DNA of 22,485 nt from JAOAFX01 sp965649105 (lineage in GTDB: Bacteria; Hydrothermota; Tepidihabitantia; SM23-42; JAOAFX01), in NCBI GenBank assembly GCA_965649105.1, contig CBFGJP010000042.1, forward strand, positions 1 to 22,485. Reading direction: 5' to 3'. Of the stretch, positions 14,182 to 22,379 are shown piece after piece (within the stretch, counting starts at the first letter, position 1; each line of letters opens with the position of its first letter). The translations under genes were made by a program, and so were the position numbers. The notes under the pieces were generated by a model that ran no database searches, had not been told where the DNA came from, and worked only from the letters and a program-made list of their open reading frames with translations.

Positions 14182-14982
14182 TTAAATATAATATGTGCCG
14201 TCGTAAATTATGTTTGCCGGACCTTCGAGATAGAGTTTTTCCTTTAATGTCACAGTTAATGCGCCACCGCGGGTCATCACTTTGACCGGAGATGCTGTCA
14301 TAAAGAGTTTGACTGCAATGTATGCTGAGGCGACCACACCACTACCACAGGAAAGTGTTTCGTCTTCTATGCCCCTTTCATAGGTACGGACAAAGATTGA
14401 ATCTTTATCCACTTTGACAAAATCAACATTCGTTCCATCGGGTTGAAACTCCTTGTGATTGCGGATTGTTCTGCCGAGGTCAACAATATTTATACCATCA
14501 TAGGAATCAACAAACATAATTGTATGTGGTACACCGAGTTTAAGATAGGAAAGTTTATATTTTTTGCGGGCAATCGACAGATTGAAGTTTAATTTTATAT
14601 CAACCGGCGGAAGGATTTCAATACTGATTATATCCGGTTGGTAAGCAAAACCTATTGGTCCTGCCGGGGTCAAAAATTTACCTTTGTCTTCAATAATTCC
14701 CAAACGCTGGGCGAATTTCACAGCACATCTTGCACCATTAAGACAGGTGTCTGCTTCACTGCCATCACAATTAAAATATCTCATACTGAAAAAATAACCT
14801 TTGAAATTTTCAATAAGAATCAATCCATCTCCACCAATACCGTAGTGTCGGTCTAACATCTTGACCACGGTCTCCTTTATTTCTTCTTTACTAACAGCAC
14901 TGCTGAACTGTTCTTCGCGATTGTCAATCAATACAAAATCGTTTCCTGTACCTTCCATTTTGGTAAAAAAGATTGGCTTCAT
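14182..14982 (-). CDS. dapF: Diaminopimelate epimerase
   Basis: A 266-residue enzyme of normal length that interconverts LL- and meso-diaminopimelate, supplying peptidoglycan and lysine synthesis. The N-terminal MEGTGNDFVLID, YGIGGDGL (48-54), catalytic Cys80 in DTCLNGARC, the ERGIEDETLSCGSG motif with catalytic Cys212, and the C-terminal VYLEGP-like segment are all present. The first motif is normally CGNGxR; here the Gly next to the catalytic Cys is Leu (CLNGAR), an unusual change. AAGGAGG lies before ATG 14982, and the spacing to the upstream pgsA stop is 12 bases. It is the last gene of the seven-gene operon and is followed at 141 bases by the broken end of the RHS gene. Confidence 0.93.
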   Translation of the reverse strand: MKPIFFTKMEGTGNDFVLIDNREEQFSSAVSKEEIKETVVKMLDRHYGIGGDGLILIENFKGYFFSMRYFNCDGSEADTCLNGARCAVKFAQRLGIIEDKGKFLTPAGPIGFAYQPDIISIEILPPVDIKLNFNLSIARKKYKLSYLKLGVPHTIMFVDSYDGINIVDLGRTIRNHKEFQPDGTNVDFVKVDKDSIFVRTYERGIEDETLSCGSGVVASAYIAVKLFMTASPVKVMTRGGALTVTLKEKLYLEGPANIIYDGTYYI

Positions 14983-14994
14983 TTATTTGCCTCC

Positions 14995-15522
14995 TTAATT
15001 GGTTTGACGGATAGTCAAAATAAATCTCTGGCAGTATGTGATGAACGCACCAATCATAAATGGGATAGAAGTATAAAGGGTGAACATCCCAAGTTTTTGG
15101 TGATTCAGGGTAAATGCAAGAATCATCAACCCAAAGAGAAAGCCAGTGATTTTACCAAAAAAATTTGATTTGTATACAGTCCTTTTTTGTTTGAACAAGA
15201 TATAACTGCCGGCGAGAATTAATATATCCCTCAAGGCGATTATAATAACTGCCCAGAGCGGAACCGAATTAATCAGTAAAAGGGTCAAAAGTATTATTGC
15301 AAGAGAAACTTTATCACAGAGCGGATCAAGAACTTTACCCAGATCACTTTCTTGATGAAACTTTCTTGCCACATAGCCATCAATCACATCAGAAAAGAGT
15401 GCAATAAGCATTATTATAAACGCAATGATGCGTTCTTTTTTTACAAGAAAATATATTATAAATGGTAAAAGCAAAAATCTGAAAAGTGTTATGGCATTAG
15501 AAATTGTAAATTTTTTATCCAC
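14995..15522 (-). CDS. pgsA: CDP-alcohol phosphatidyltransferase, PgsA-like
   Basis: With a GTG start at 15522 the product is 175 residues, the usual size for phosphatidylglycerophosphate synthase. The diagnostic D-G-x2-A-R-x8-G-x3-D-x3-D motif is complete (DGYVARKFHQESDLGKVLDP, then LCD). About five hydrophobic spans are present. It would transfer a phosphatidyl group from CDP-diacylglycerol to glycerol-3-phosphate in the inner membrane; another alcohol acceptor cannot be excluded. GTG 15522 is preferred over an ATG at 15555 because GGAG sits five bases before it and it overlaps the recN stop by eight bases (GTGGATAA), the typical coupled arrangement here. Confidence 0.85.
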   Translation of the reverse strand: MDKKFTISNAITLFRFLLLPFIIYFLVKKERIIAFIIMLIALFSDVIDGYVARKFHQESDLGKVLDPLCDKVSLAIILLTLLLINSVPLWAVIIIALRDILILAGSYILFKQKRTVYKSNFFGKITGFLFGLMILAFTLNHQKLGMFTLYTSIPFMIGAFITYCQRFILTIRQTN

Positions 15523-17182
15523 TTTTTCTCCGTTTCTGGAGGATTTCTTCAGCATGTTCTATGGTTTTCCTGGTAATTTCTTTTCCCCCAAGCATTCGGG
15601 CGATCTCCATTTTACGCATTTCCTCATCAAGTTTTAATACATTTATCTGTGTTGTATCTTTTCTTATTTCTTTTTTGACCAGAATGTGATTGTCAGCGAA
15701 TATCGAAATCTGAGGAAGATGTGTGATACAGATAACCTGATGGTCCTTGCTGAGATTAGAAAGTAGTTCACCAACCGCCTCGGCAATCCTTCCCCCAATG
15801 CCTGTATCAACTTCGTCAAATATTATAATTGGGATGTGATCTGCCTCGGAAAGAATTGTTTTTAACCCCAGCGTCATTCTTGATATCTCGCCACCGGAGC
15901 TTACTTTATGCAGTGGTTTCATTTCTTCACCGGGATTAGTAGAGATATAGAATTCAACATTATCCATACCTGTTTCATCAAGGGGTTTTTCGCAGAAATT
16001 AATTTTAAACCTCGCTCTTTCCATTCCCAGTCGGCTGAGGACTTTAACAATTTCCTTTTCCATGTTCCTGGCGGTTGTTTTTCTTTTTTTTGACAATTCA
16101 ATTGCAATGGTTTGCAAATCCTGGAAAAGCAATTGTAATTTCTCTTGAATTTTTTTAATTTCGATATCATTTTTCTCCAGTCTTCCTAATTCGTCTTGTG
16201 CATTTTTTAAATACTCAATTAATTCATTTATATCCTTACGGTATTTCTTTTTCAAACTTCCAATCAGATCAAGCCTTTCCATTACTTCTTCAAATCTTTC
16301 CCTTGAAAAGTCAATATGTTCACGATAATTGATCAATTGTCTGTAGACATCTTCAATATTACTGAGGCTATTTTCAAGGATTGATTTTATGTTTTTGATC
16401 TCAGGTCTGGTATCTAAATTTCCAAGTTCTTCAATAAACTTAATTACCAATGCAAGATTTTCATACGCAGAAGATTCAGCTTCATAAAGTCGGGGCATTA
16501 TTTCGTCAATTAGACTTGCGCGTTTTTCACCCGTCAGTAAAAGATTTTTTTCTTCAATCAGCGCCTCTTCTTCTTTAGGTTTCAAATTTGCTTTTTCAAT
16601 TTCGTCAATCTCATACCTTAGAGTTTCCAATTTCTGATTTTTCTCATTTTGTAACTTCAAAAGTTCATTAAGTTCTGATTGACATTTCTTGTGTTCATTA
16701 AAGATTTTCTGGTATTCGGCAATGCGATGTTCTATCCGGGCAAATCGATCTAAAAGTTTTAAGTGATTTGAGACATTGAATAATGATTGATTTTCATACT
16801 GACCGACAAGGTCAATCAAACATATAGTAATTTCTTTTAAACGCGACAGACCCACAATCTGGTCATTAATGTAGGCGAACTGTCTCTTGCCCCGTTCAAT
16901 CCTTCTTCGGATTATAAGTTCTTCATTCATTTCAATATTATACTTTTTTAATAGTTCTATAACTTCAGAATTTAATGCAAAAATTCCTGTGATTTCTGCA
17001 TATTCTTTGCCGGTTCTTATTAAGACTTCGTCCATTTTTTCGCCACAGAGTGCCGCAATCGCTTCAACGATCATTGATTTTCCAGCGCCGGTTTCGCCGG
17101 TGATCACGGTCAATCCTGGTTCAAAGTTCAATGTGAGTTCTTCCATCAGGGCAAAATTCTTTACCCTTAAGAATTTAAGCAT
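15515..17182 (-). CDS. recN: DNA repair protein RecN
   Basis: A 555-residue SMC-like ATPase. It has Walker A GETGAGKS (29-36), two long coiled-coil stretches in the middle, the ABC-type signature VSSGGEISRM, and Walker B I-I-I-F-D-E-V-D-T-G-I-G-G followed by the switch histidine in I-C-I-T-H-L-P-Q. The length matches RecN (about 550-570). RecN organises broken ends during recombinational repair of double-strand breaks. It overlaps nadK upstream by eight bases and pgsA downstream by eight. The nadK-recN pairing is a common order in bacteria. No LexA-type box is visible, and the gene has no promoter of its own that I can see, so expression follows the operon. Confidence 0.94.
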   Translation of the reverse strand: MLKFLRVKNFALMEELTLNFEPGLTVITGETGAGKSMIVEAIAALCGEKMDEVLIRTGKEYAEITGIFALNSEVIELLKKYNIEMNEELIIRRRIERGKRQFAYINDQIVGLSRLKEITICLIDLVGQYENQSLFNVSNHLKLLDRFARIEHRIAEYQKIFNEHKKCQSELNELLKLQNEKNQKLETLRYEIDEIEKANLKPKEEEALIEEKNLLLTGEKRASLIDEIMPRLYEAESSAYENLALVIKFIEELGNLDTRPEIKNIKSILENSLSNIEDVYRQLINYREHIDFSRERFEEVMERLDLIGSLKKKYRKDINELIEYLKNAQDELGRLEKNDIEIKKIQEKLQLLFQDLQTIAIELSKKRKTTARNMEKEIVKVLSRLGMERARFKINFCEKPLDETGMDNVEFYISTNPGEEMKPLHKVSSGGEISRMTLGLKTILSEADHIPIIIFDEVDTGIGGRIAEAVGELLSNLSKDHQVICITHLPQISIFADNHILVKKEIRKDTTQINVLKLDEEMRKMEIARMLGGKEITRKTIEHAEEILQKRRKSG

Positions 17183-17957
17183 TTTCCCTTCCGCCCCATT
17201 TCAATTTTTCTTTAAGAGTTTTGAAAAAGGTTGAATTGATTGGTTTTATCAATTTTACATAATATGGGGATTTATAAAATTTTATATTTTCACCGGTCTT
17301 TAAGATTTTGCTTCTTTGTCCATCGGCGACAATTATCGCATTTCCTTTCCTGCCAATCTGAATTTCAATCTTAGAATCTGGCGGTAATACGATGGGCCTT
17401 ACCGAAAGTGTATGTGGGGCAATGGGCGTCATAATTATTGCCTCACTATCGGGCATCAAGATTGGCCCGCCGGTAGCAAGAGAATAAGCAGTAGAACCGG
17501 TGGGGGTGGCGATTATTATACCATCCGCAACAAACCTACAAATATATTCACCATCTATCTTTGCCGAAAATTCAACCACCCGTCCGGGTGTATTTGTACA
17601 GATGGTTATATCGTTCAGGGCATAAAAGAAAGTACCTTTTAATTCGGCACAAACCATCATTCTATTTTCAATACGAAACCGATTTTTTTTAATTGCCTCA
17701 AGAATTCTTTTGAACTGCGAAAATTTTACATCGGTGAGGAATCCCAGACCACCTAAATTCACACCTAAAATTGGCATATCACTATGGGCATAATTTGCTA
17801 CTGCGGAGAGGAGAGTTCCGTCGCCACCAAGCGCTATTATAAAATCCGGTTTATTTGAAAACCTAAAACCCTTTTGCTTCAAAATTTTAGCGGCAATTTT
17901 TAAATTCTTATCGGCATCTGGTTTCTTTTTGTTTATCATCAATCTTACATACTGCAT
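17175..17957 (-). CDS. nadK: NAD kinase
   Basis: A 260-residue protein with the NAD kinase landmarks: GGDGT (44-48), LGVNLGGLGFLTD (in the 64-77 region), the segment AL-N-D in place of the usual NE motif, and ATPTGSTAYSLATGGP for NAD binding. It phosphorylates NAD to NADP in the cytoplasm. The N-terminal part is short but complete; the ATG at 17957 overlaps the prmC end by 13 bases. The usual Asn-Glu of the NE motif reads Asn-Asp here, a mild change. With nadA at the right edge of the window, two steps of NAD(P) supply are encoded close together, although on opposite strands. Confidence 0.93.
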   Translation of the reverse strand: MQYVRLMINKKKPDADKNLKIAAKILKQKGFRFSNKPDFIIALGGDGTLLSAVANYAHSDMPILGVNLGGLGFLTDVKFSQFKRILEAIKKNRFRIENRMMVCAELKGTFFYALNDITICTNTPGRVVEFSAKIDGEYICRFVADGIIIATPTGSTAYSLATGGPILMPDSEAIIMTPIAPHTLSVRPIVLPPDSKIEIQIGRKGNAIIVADGQRSKILKTGENIKFYKSPYYVKLIKPINSTFFKTLKEKLKWGGRENA

Positions 17958-18772
17958 TTGTTAAATCTCCCGATGAACAGATAACGAATTTTACCAAATA
18001 GGTCCTTCACAAAAAAATAATTCGTATATCGTCCCTTGAGATATAAATCAAGTTCTTCCATTTCGTCCTCATCGATTTCAAGGGCAATGTTCATTGAATT
18101 TCTTAAATAGTTAAGCCCCTGGTCGATCAAAGTTTTGATAAAAACAGTTCCGCCCTTGCCACCATCTATTGCCCGTCTTGGTTCAAAATCTCTTACACTT
18201 TTTGGTAGTACATTTATTCTTTCTCTGGGAATGTAGGGTGGATTACATACAATTAAATCAAAACTATTTTTTTTGAATGCCGTGAACAGATCGGCTTTGA
18301 TTAATTTAATACGGTTGGCTAAATTATATTTGAAAATATTCTCCCGAGCATTATGTAATGCAAGTTCACAGATATCAGTGGCAATAATTTTGGCATCGTT
18401 AAAAATTTCAGCCAGGGCGATAGAAATTGCACCGCATCCAGTTCCAATTTCACATATTCGCTGCGGTTTAAACTCAATCAATTGTCCAATTTGTTCAACA
18501 AAATATTCGGTTTCTAGTCTCGGTATAAAAACCCCGGGATGCAGGACAAGATGATATTTCAGGAATTGAACCTGCTTTGTGATATACTCGACCGGTACTC
18601 CGTTTTTTATTAAAGTAAATTTTAGTCTCAAACTTCTATCAATCATTGGATCATAATTATTATTAAGATAAATTTCAAAACGAGGCCTTTTCAATAATGT
18701 TGAGGCAAGCAATTCCGTTTCTTCAATGCTGAGAGCGAAGTCTTTACTTAGTTTCTTTATTATTTCTTTCAT
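17945..18772 (-). CDS. prmC: Release-factor glutamine methyltransferase
   Basis: A 275-residue protein. An N-terminal helical domain is followed by GVFIPRLETEYFVEQ (the PrmC-specific IPRxETE motif), the SAM-binding EIGTGCGAISIALA (108-121) and the catalytic NPPY (177-180) followed by I-P. PrmC methylates the glutamine of the GGQ motif of release factors. It directly follows prfA, whose end it overlaps by 29 bases, the textbook pairing of enzyme and substrate. The SAM-binding core and NPPY are intact, so activity is expected. Confidence 0.94.
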   Translation of the reverse strand: MKEIIKKLSKDFALSIEETELLASTLLKRPRFEIYLNNNYDPMIDRSLRLKFTLIKNGVPVEYITKQVQFLKYHLVLHPGVFIPRLETEYFVEQIGQLIEFKPQRICEIGTGCGAISIALAEIFNDAKIIATDICELALHNARENIFKYNLANRIKLIKADLFTAFKKNSFDLIVCNPPYIPRERINVLPKSVRDFEPRRAIDGGKGGTVFIKTLIDQGLNYLRNSMNIALEIDEDEMEELDLYLKGRYTNYFFVKDLFGKIRYLFIGRFNKCSM

Positions 18773-19811
18773 ATTTTTTTAACGAGTCAATTAACTCATC
18801 AAGTTCACCATCGAGGATATTCTGTAGATTGTATAAATTCAACCCAATGCGGTGGTCAGTTACACGGTTCTGGGGGAAATTATATGTTCTAATTTTTTCG
18901 CTCCTTTCACCCGTACCGATCTGACGCCGACGCTGATTTTCGATCTCGCGAAATTTTTTTTCTGATTCTAGCGCATGCAATCTTGCTCGCAGAATCTTCA
19001 TTGCCTTCTCCCGATTTTGATGCTGGGAGCGTTCGTCCTGACAAGCAACTGTGATGCCAGTTGGAATATGAGTAATCCTAACGGCTGATGATACTTTATT
19101 AACATTCTGCCCACCATGCCCGCCTGCTCTGAAAGTATCGATCTTTAAATCATCAGGTGAAATTTCTATCTGTGATTCCTCTATTTCGGGAAGGACTGCA
19201 ACAGTTATCGTTGAGGTGTGAATCCTGCCGCTGGCTTCAGTTACCGGGACCCTTTGAACCCGATGAACGCCACTTTCAAATCTGAATGTTCCGTAGGCAT
19301 TCTCTCCGGAAACAAGGAAGATAATTTCCTTAAATCCACCAAGGTCGCTGGGGTGTGATGAGAGGACTTCGTATTTCATCTTTTTCTTTTCTATGTATTT
19401 GGTATACATTCTAAATATATCAGCTGCGAAAAGGGTTGCTTCATTCCCACCTGCACCCGCCCGAATCTCAATTATACAGTTTTTCTGATATTCTTCATAA
19501 AATGGGTTCAAGAAATTATCTATATCTTGTTCGATTTCCTCTAACTTATTATTTAGATTAACAAGTTCCGTTTCCGCAAGTTCCCGCAGTTCAGGATTAT
19601 CACTTTTTAATAGCTCGTCAATTTCTTCTATTTCTTTTTTGATTTTTTCATACTCCTGATATTTCAAAAGTAATTGCTGGGTTTTTTTATACTGCTTGGA
19701 AATGTTTGCATATTCCTTTGGATTTTTTAATATTTCACTCGAACTAAGTAAGTCCTGAAGTTTTTTTAACTCTGCTTCTTTTGCTTTACGATCAATAAGA
19801 ATCTGTGACAT
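18744..19811 (-). CDS. prfA: Peptide chain release factor 1
   Basis: A 355-residue class I release factor. The GGQ tripeptide (233-235, in AGGHGGQNVNKVSSAVRI) enters the peptidyl-transferase centre. The stop-codon-reading tripeptide is PVT (189-191, RVPVTEASGRIHTS), the P-x-T form of RF1 rather than the SPF of RF2, so it should read UAA and UAG. The length matches RF1. The substrate glutamine is modified by prmC, the next gene. The ATG at 19811 follows the crp-like stop by five bases. RF2, needed for UGA, must be encoded elsewhere; UGA is used as a stop in this window. Confidence 0.95.
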   Translation of the reverse strand: MSQILIDRKAKEAELKKLQDLLSSSEILKNPKEYANISKQYKKTQQLLLKYQEYEKIKKEIEEIDELLKSDNPELRELAETELVNLNNKLEEIEQDIDNFLNPFYEEYQKNCIIEIRAGAGGNEATLFAADIFRMYTKYIEKKKMKYEVLSSHPSDLGGFKEIIFLVSGENAYGTFRFESGVHRVQRVPVTEASGRIHTSTITVAVLPEIEESQIEISPDDLKIDTFRAGGHGGQNVNKVSSAVRITHIPTGITVACQDERSQHQNREKAMKILRARLHALESEKKFREIENQRRRQIGTGERSEKIRTYNFPQNRVTDHRIGLNLYNLQNILDGELDELIDSLKKYERNNKETK

Positions 19812-19816
19812 TTTAT

Positions 19817-20449
19817 TTACACTTTTTCAAACTTCTCCTTAAGTGCGATATAACGCAAATAATCGTCAAGATCTTCAACTGCCCTTATAACCAGGCTATT
19901 ATTTTTTAATGATACGAGATTTACCTGACAGAGTTTATCAACATAATCTTTTACTTTATTTAATTCAATGCCTGTAGTAAGTGCCATGCTCTCGAATGAA
20001 AACGGCGTGATTTCAATCCCTTCGGATGTGCTTTTCCCAAATTCCTTTGCCTTAGTAATGATATATGCGACTACTCTTCTTTCTTCGCTCTTTATCGTTA
20101 GAAGTTTAATCTGTTCATCGGCATTGCGTAACCGTTTGGTCAGGGTTTCAAGGATATATTCAATTAGGGGATTTTCACGAATCTTTGATCGGAATGTCTC
20201 TTTATCGATAACAAGCAGCGATGTCTTTGAAATGGCGATTGCCGTTGCTGAGCGCGGCGAGCCATCTATTATTGCCATCTCGCCAAAAAAATCACCTTCT
20301 TTTAATACCGCAAGTACACGCTCATCTGGACCTTTGCCTTTAGTAATTTTTATCTGCCCTTCTTTAATTAAGTACATAACGTCGCCTTTATCCCCTTCGT
20401 TAAATAAAACCTCGCCTGGATTCAAGGTCTTTTCCATTCCTTCAACCAT
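19817..20449 (-). CDS. CRP/FNR-like regulator
   Basis: A 210-residue protein. Residues about 5-120 are a cyclic-nucleotide-binding beta barrel: LNPGEVLFNEGDKGDVMYLI, then the phosphate-binding cassette FGEMAIIDGSPRSATA (55-70), with the Glu and Arg of the cAMP site in place. A long dimer helix (EYILETLTKRLRNADEQIKL) and a winged-helix domain (about 130-200) with FSFESMALTTGIELNKVKDY as the DNA-reading unit follow. No FNR-type cysteine cluster is visible. AGGAGG lies close before ATG 20449. It heads the seven-gene operon, five bases before prfA, and may regulate the symmetric divergent promoter just upstream. Its ligand and targets are unknown. Confidence 0.85.
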   Translation of the reverse strand: MVEGMEKTLNPGEVLFNEGDKGDVMYLIKEGQIKITKGKGPDERVLAVLKEGDFFGEMAIIDGSPRSATAIAISKTSLLVIDKETFRSKIRENPLIEYILETLTKRLRNADEQIKLLTIKSEERRVVAYIITKAKEFGKSTSEGIEITPFSFESMALTTGIELNKVKDYVDKLCQVNLVSLKNNSLVIRAVEDLDDYLRYIALKEKFEKV

Positions 20450-20513
20450 TTATACCTCCTTTTTTTGAAAGTTTCTGGACTTAAATACACCTTGAAATAT
20501 CATATATCTTTAT

Positions 20514-20541
20514 ATTATATCAGAGTTATGGACAAAGTCAA
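20514..20541 (-). promoter_or_regulatory. Promoter of the crp-prfA-dapF operon
   Basis: Read on the minus strand, TTGACT (20541-20536) and TATAAT (20519-20514) are 16 bases apart. The predicted start near 20507 leaves a leader of about 58 bases to the crp-like ATG. Confidence 0.7.
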
Positions 20542-20565
20542 TGCCTAAATTGTCCTTGACTTTGT
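20532..20565. promoter_or_regulatory. Inverted repeat across both divergent -35 boxes
   Basis: ACAAAGTCAA (20532-20541) is perfectly inverted as TTGACTTTGT (20556-20565), each arm containing one -35 element. A second, offset pair, GGACAA (20530-20535) and TTGTCC (20550-20555), is interleaved. One dimeric regulator bound here would control both operons; the crp-like protein is the obvious candidate. Confidence 0.5.
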
Positions 20566-20583
20566 TAAATTTGATGTTATAAT
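20556..20583 (+). promoter_or_regulatory. Promoter of the M23 peptidase-nadA operon
   Basis: TTGACT (20556-20561) and TATAAT (20578-20583) are 16 bases apart. The predicted start near 20590 gives a leader of only about 16 bases, which just accommodates AAGGAG before the TTG start codon at 20606. Confidence 0.75.
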
Positions 20584-20605
20584 ATGACAACCAAAAGGAG
20601 TCCGC

Positions 20606-21484
20606 TTGGAGATTATTGTCGTTAATGAACGGAAGAATAAGAGTTTTAATCTTCTTATTAATTGGAGTATCATTACGCTAATATTGATTGTTATTATTGC
20701 GATTATAGTACTTTTTATTTCCGGAATTATTAATTTTGCCCGGAATAGGGTTGATTATAAAAGATTGCATCAGTTAACAAGGGAAAATATGATAATTCAG
20801 AAAGACATTGAGTATATGGAATCTGAGATTAAAGCGTTGAATATTTTAATTGACAGTCTGGCAAAAAGAGATACAGTCCTAAATTACTTTTCCGGATTAA
20901 TGCCCATTGATAATTTTATCAACGAAATGATAAAAGAAAAAGTAAGCGAGGGGGAAAAAATAGATAACAAATTATCGGCGGATCTTGATAAATTGCTAGC
21001 CAAGGTTGAACAGCAGTATGCAAGCAACCAGGCAATTGTTGATTATCTAAATAAAAAAGAAAGATTAAAAGATTTAATTCCATCAATACCACCGGTAAAT
21101 GGCTGGTTTATGCGTGGTTTTGGCTATGCCCCCGATCCATTTACCGGCACCATGAGGATGCATGAAGGTATTGACATTGCGGCACCCATTGGTACGCCAA
21201 TTTTCGCTACGGCGGATGGGATTGTAAAAAAGATTCAGAATAAAAAAGATTTTGGTATTATGATAGAAATAAGTCACAGTGAAGGTTTTGAAACAATTTA
21301 TGCCCATTGTCAGAATTCGGAAGTCCGACAGGGACAAGCAATAAAAAGAGGGGATATCATCGCCTATGTGGGAACGAGTGGCAAAACCACAGGCCCCCAC
21401 CTTCACTATGAAATAAGGATTGGTGGAGTTCCAGTCAATCCACTTGATTATATAATAACCAAAGGTATTGTGACAGATGAATGA
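20606..21484 (+). CDS. Membrane-anchored M23 (LytM-type) peptidase
   Basis: A 292-residue protein. A short cytoplasmic N terminus is followed by one membrane span (about 20-42), a coiled-coil linker (about 50-90) and a C-terminal M23 domain (about 165-285). Its zinc ligands are present: His186 and Asp190 in MRMHEGIDIAAPIGTP, and the HLH motif His265-His267 in TTGPHLHYEI, with His234 (YAHC) as the catalytic partner. It should cut peptidoglycan cross-bridges or activate amidases in the periplasm. The start is TTG 20606: AAGGAG stands five bases before it and no ATG fits. The stop overlaps nadA by eight bases. Confidence 0.9.
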   Translation: MEIIVVNERKNKSFNLLINWSIITLILIVIIAIIVLFISGIINFARNRVDYKRLHQLTRENMIIQKDIEYMESEIKALNILIDSLAKRDTVLNYFSGLMPIDNFINEMIKEKVSEGEKIDNKLSADLDKLLAKVEQQYASNQAIVDYLNKKERLKDLIPSIPPVNGWFMRGFGYAPDPFTGTMRMHEGIDIAAPIGTPIFATADGIVKKIQNKKDFGIMIEISHSEGFETIYAHCQNSEVRQGQAIKRGDIIAYVGTSGKTTGPHLHYEIRIGGVPVNPLDYIITKGIVTDE

Positions 21485-22379
21485 AATAATAGAGAAGATT
21501 GAAAAATTGAAAAAGAAGCGAAATGCAGTTATCTTGGTTCATAATTACCAGTTACCTGAAATTCAAGATATTGGTGATTATGTGGGTGATTCTCTGGAGT
21601 TGGCTAAAATCTCAAAAGATGTCTCAGCAGATGTGATCGTCTTCTGTGGGGTACATTTTATGGCTGAAACTGCGAAGATATTTAACCCCCAAAAAACGGT
21701 TTTAATGCCGGACATGCACGCGGGATGCCCAATGGCAAATATGATCGATCCTATAAAATTGAATAGAGAAAAAGAAAAATATCCTGAGGCCGGAGTTATT
21801 ACCTATATTAATTCAACGGCTGAAGTTAAAGCCCTTTCAAATATTTGCTGCACATCTGCCAATGGAATTAGGATAGCAAAAGTATTGAATAACAAAGAGA
21901 TTATATTTGTTCCTGATAAGTATCTGGGCAGTTATGTTGCGCGGCGGGTTCCGGATAAAAAATTCCATCTTTACAATGGATTCTGTCCGACCCATATGTT
22001 ATTCACCAGGGAGGGAATATTAAGACTGAAAGAACAATATCCAGAAGCAAAGATTCTTGTTCATCCAGAATGTAGAATTGAAGTCCAGGAAATTGCGGAT
22101 GAAATTTGTTCTACATCCCAGATGATAACATATGCAAAGAATAGTTCCAATAGGCAATTTATAATATGCACGGAGATAGGATTACTCCATCGTTTGAAAA
22201 AAGAAAATCCGGATAAGGAATTCATCCCCGGAAATCCCAATGCACTTTGCCCGAATATGAAATTGACCACCCTGGAGAAAGTGCTCTGGGCGTTGGAAGA
22301 TATGAAATATAAAATTTCGGTGGATGAAGAGATAAGAATAAAGGCTTTTAAGGCAATTGAAAGAATGGTTATGCTTTAA
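21477..22379 (+). CDS. nadA: Quinolinate synthase
   Basis: A 300-residue protein of the short NadA type. It condenses iminoaspartate with dihydroxyacetone phosphate to give quinolinate, the first committed ring of NAD synthesis. Three cysteines bind the 4Fe-4S cluster and are in their expected settings: Cys84 (DMHAGCPMANM), Cys170 (NGFCPTH) and Cys258 (NALCPNMK). The substrate-binding segments V-H-N-Y-Q near residue 21 and HPEC near 196 are also present. It overlaps the M23 gene by eight bases, so it is coupled to it. NadB and NadC are not in the window. The cluster is oxygen-sensitive, which fits an anaerobe but does not prove it. Confidence 0.95.
   Translation: MNEIIEKIEKLKKKRNAVILVHNYQLPEIQDIGDYVGDSLELAKISKDVSADVIVFCGVHFMAETAKIFNPQKTVLMPDMHAGCPMANMIDPIKLNREKEKYPEAGVITYINSTAEVKALSNICCTSANGIRIAKVLNNKEIIFVPDKYLGSYVARRVPDKKFHLYNGFCPTHMLFTREGILRLKEQYPEAKILVHPECRIEVQEIADEICSTSQMITYAKNSSNRQFIICTEIGLLHRLKKENPDKEFIPGNPNALCPNMKLTTLEKVLWALEDMKYKISVDEEIRIKAFKAIERMVML

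Noticed and set aside
19968..20468. 166-codon frame opposite the crp-like gene
   Set aside because: It is a shadow of the crp-like gene on the other strand and would start inside the coding region of a well-supported protein.
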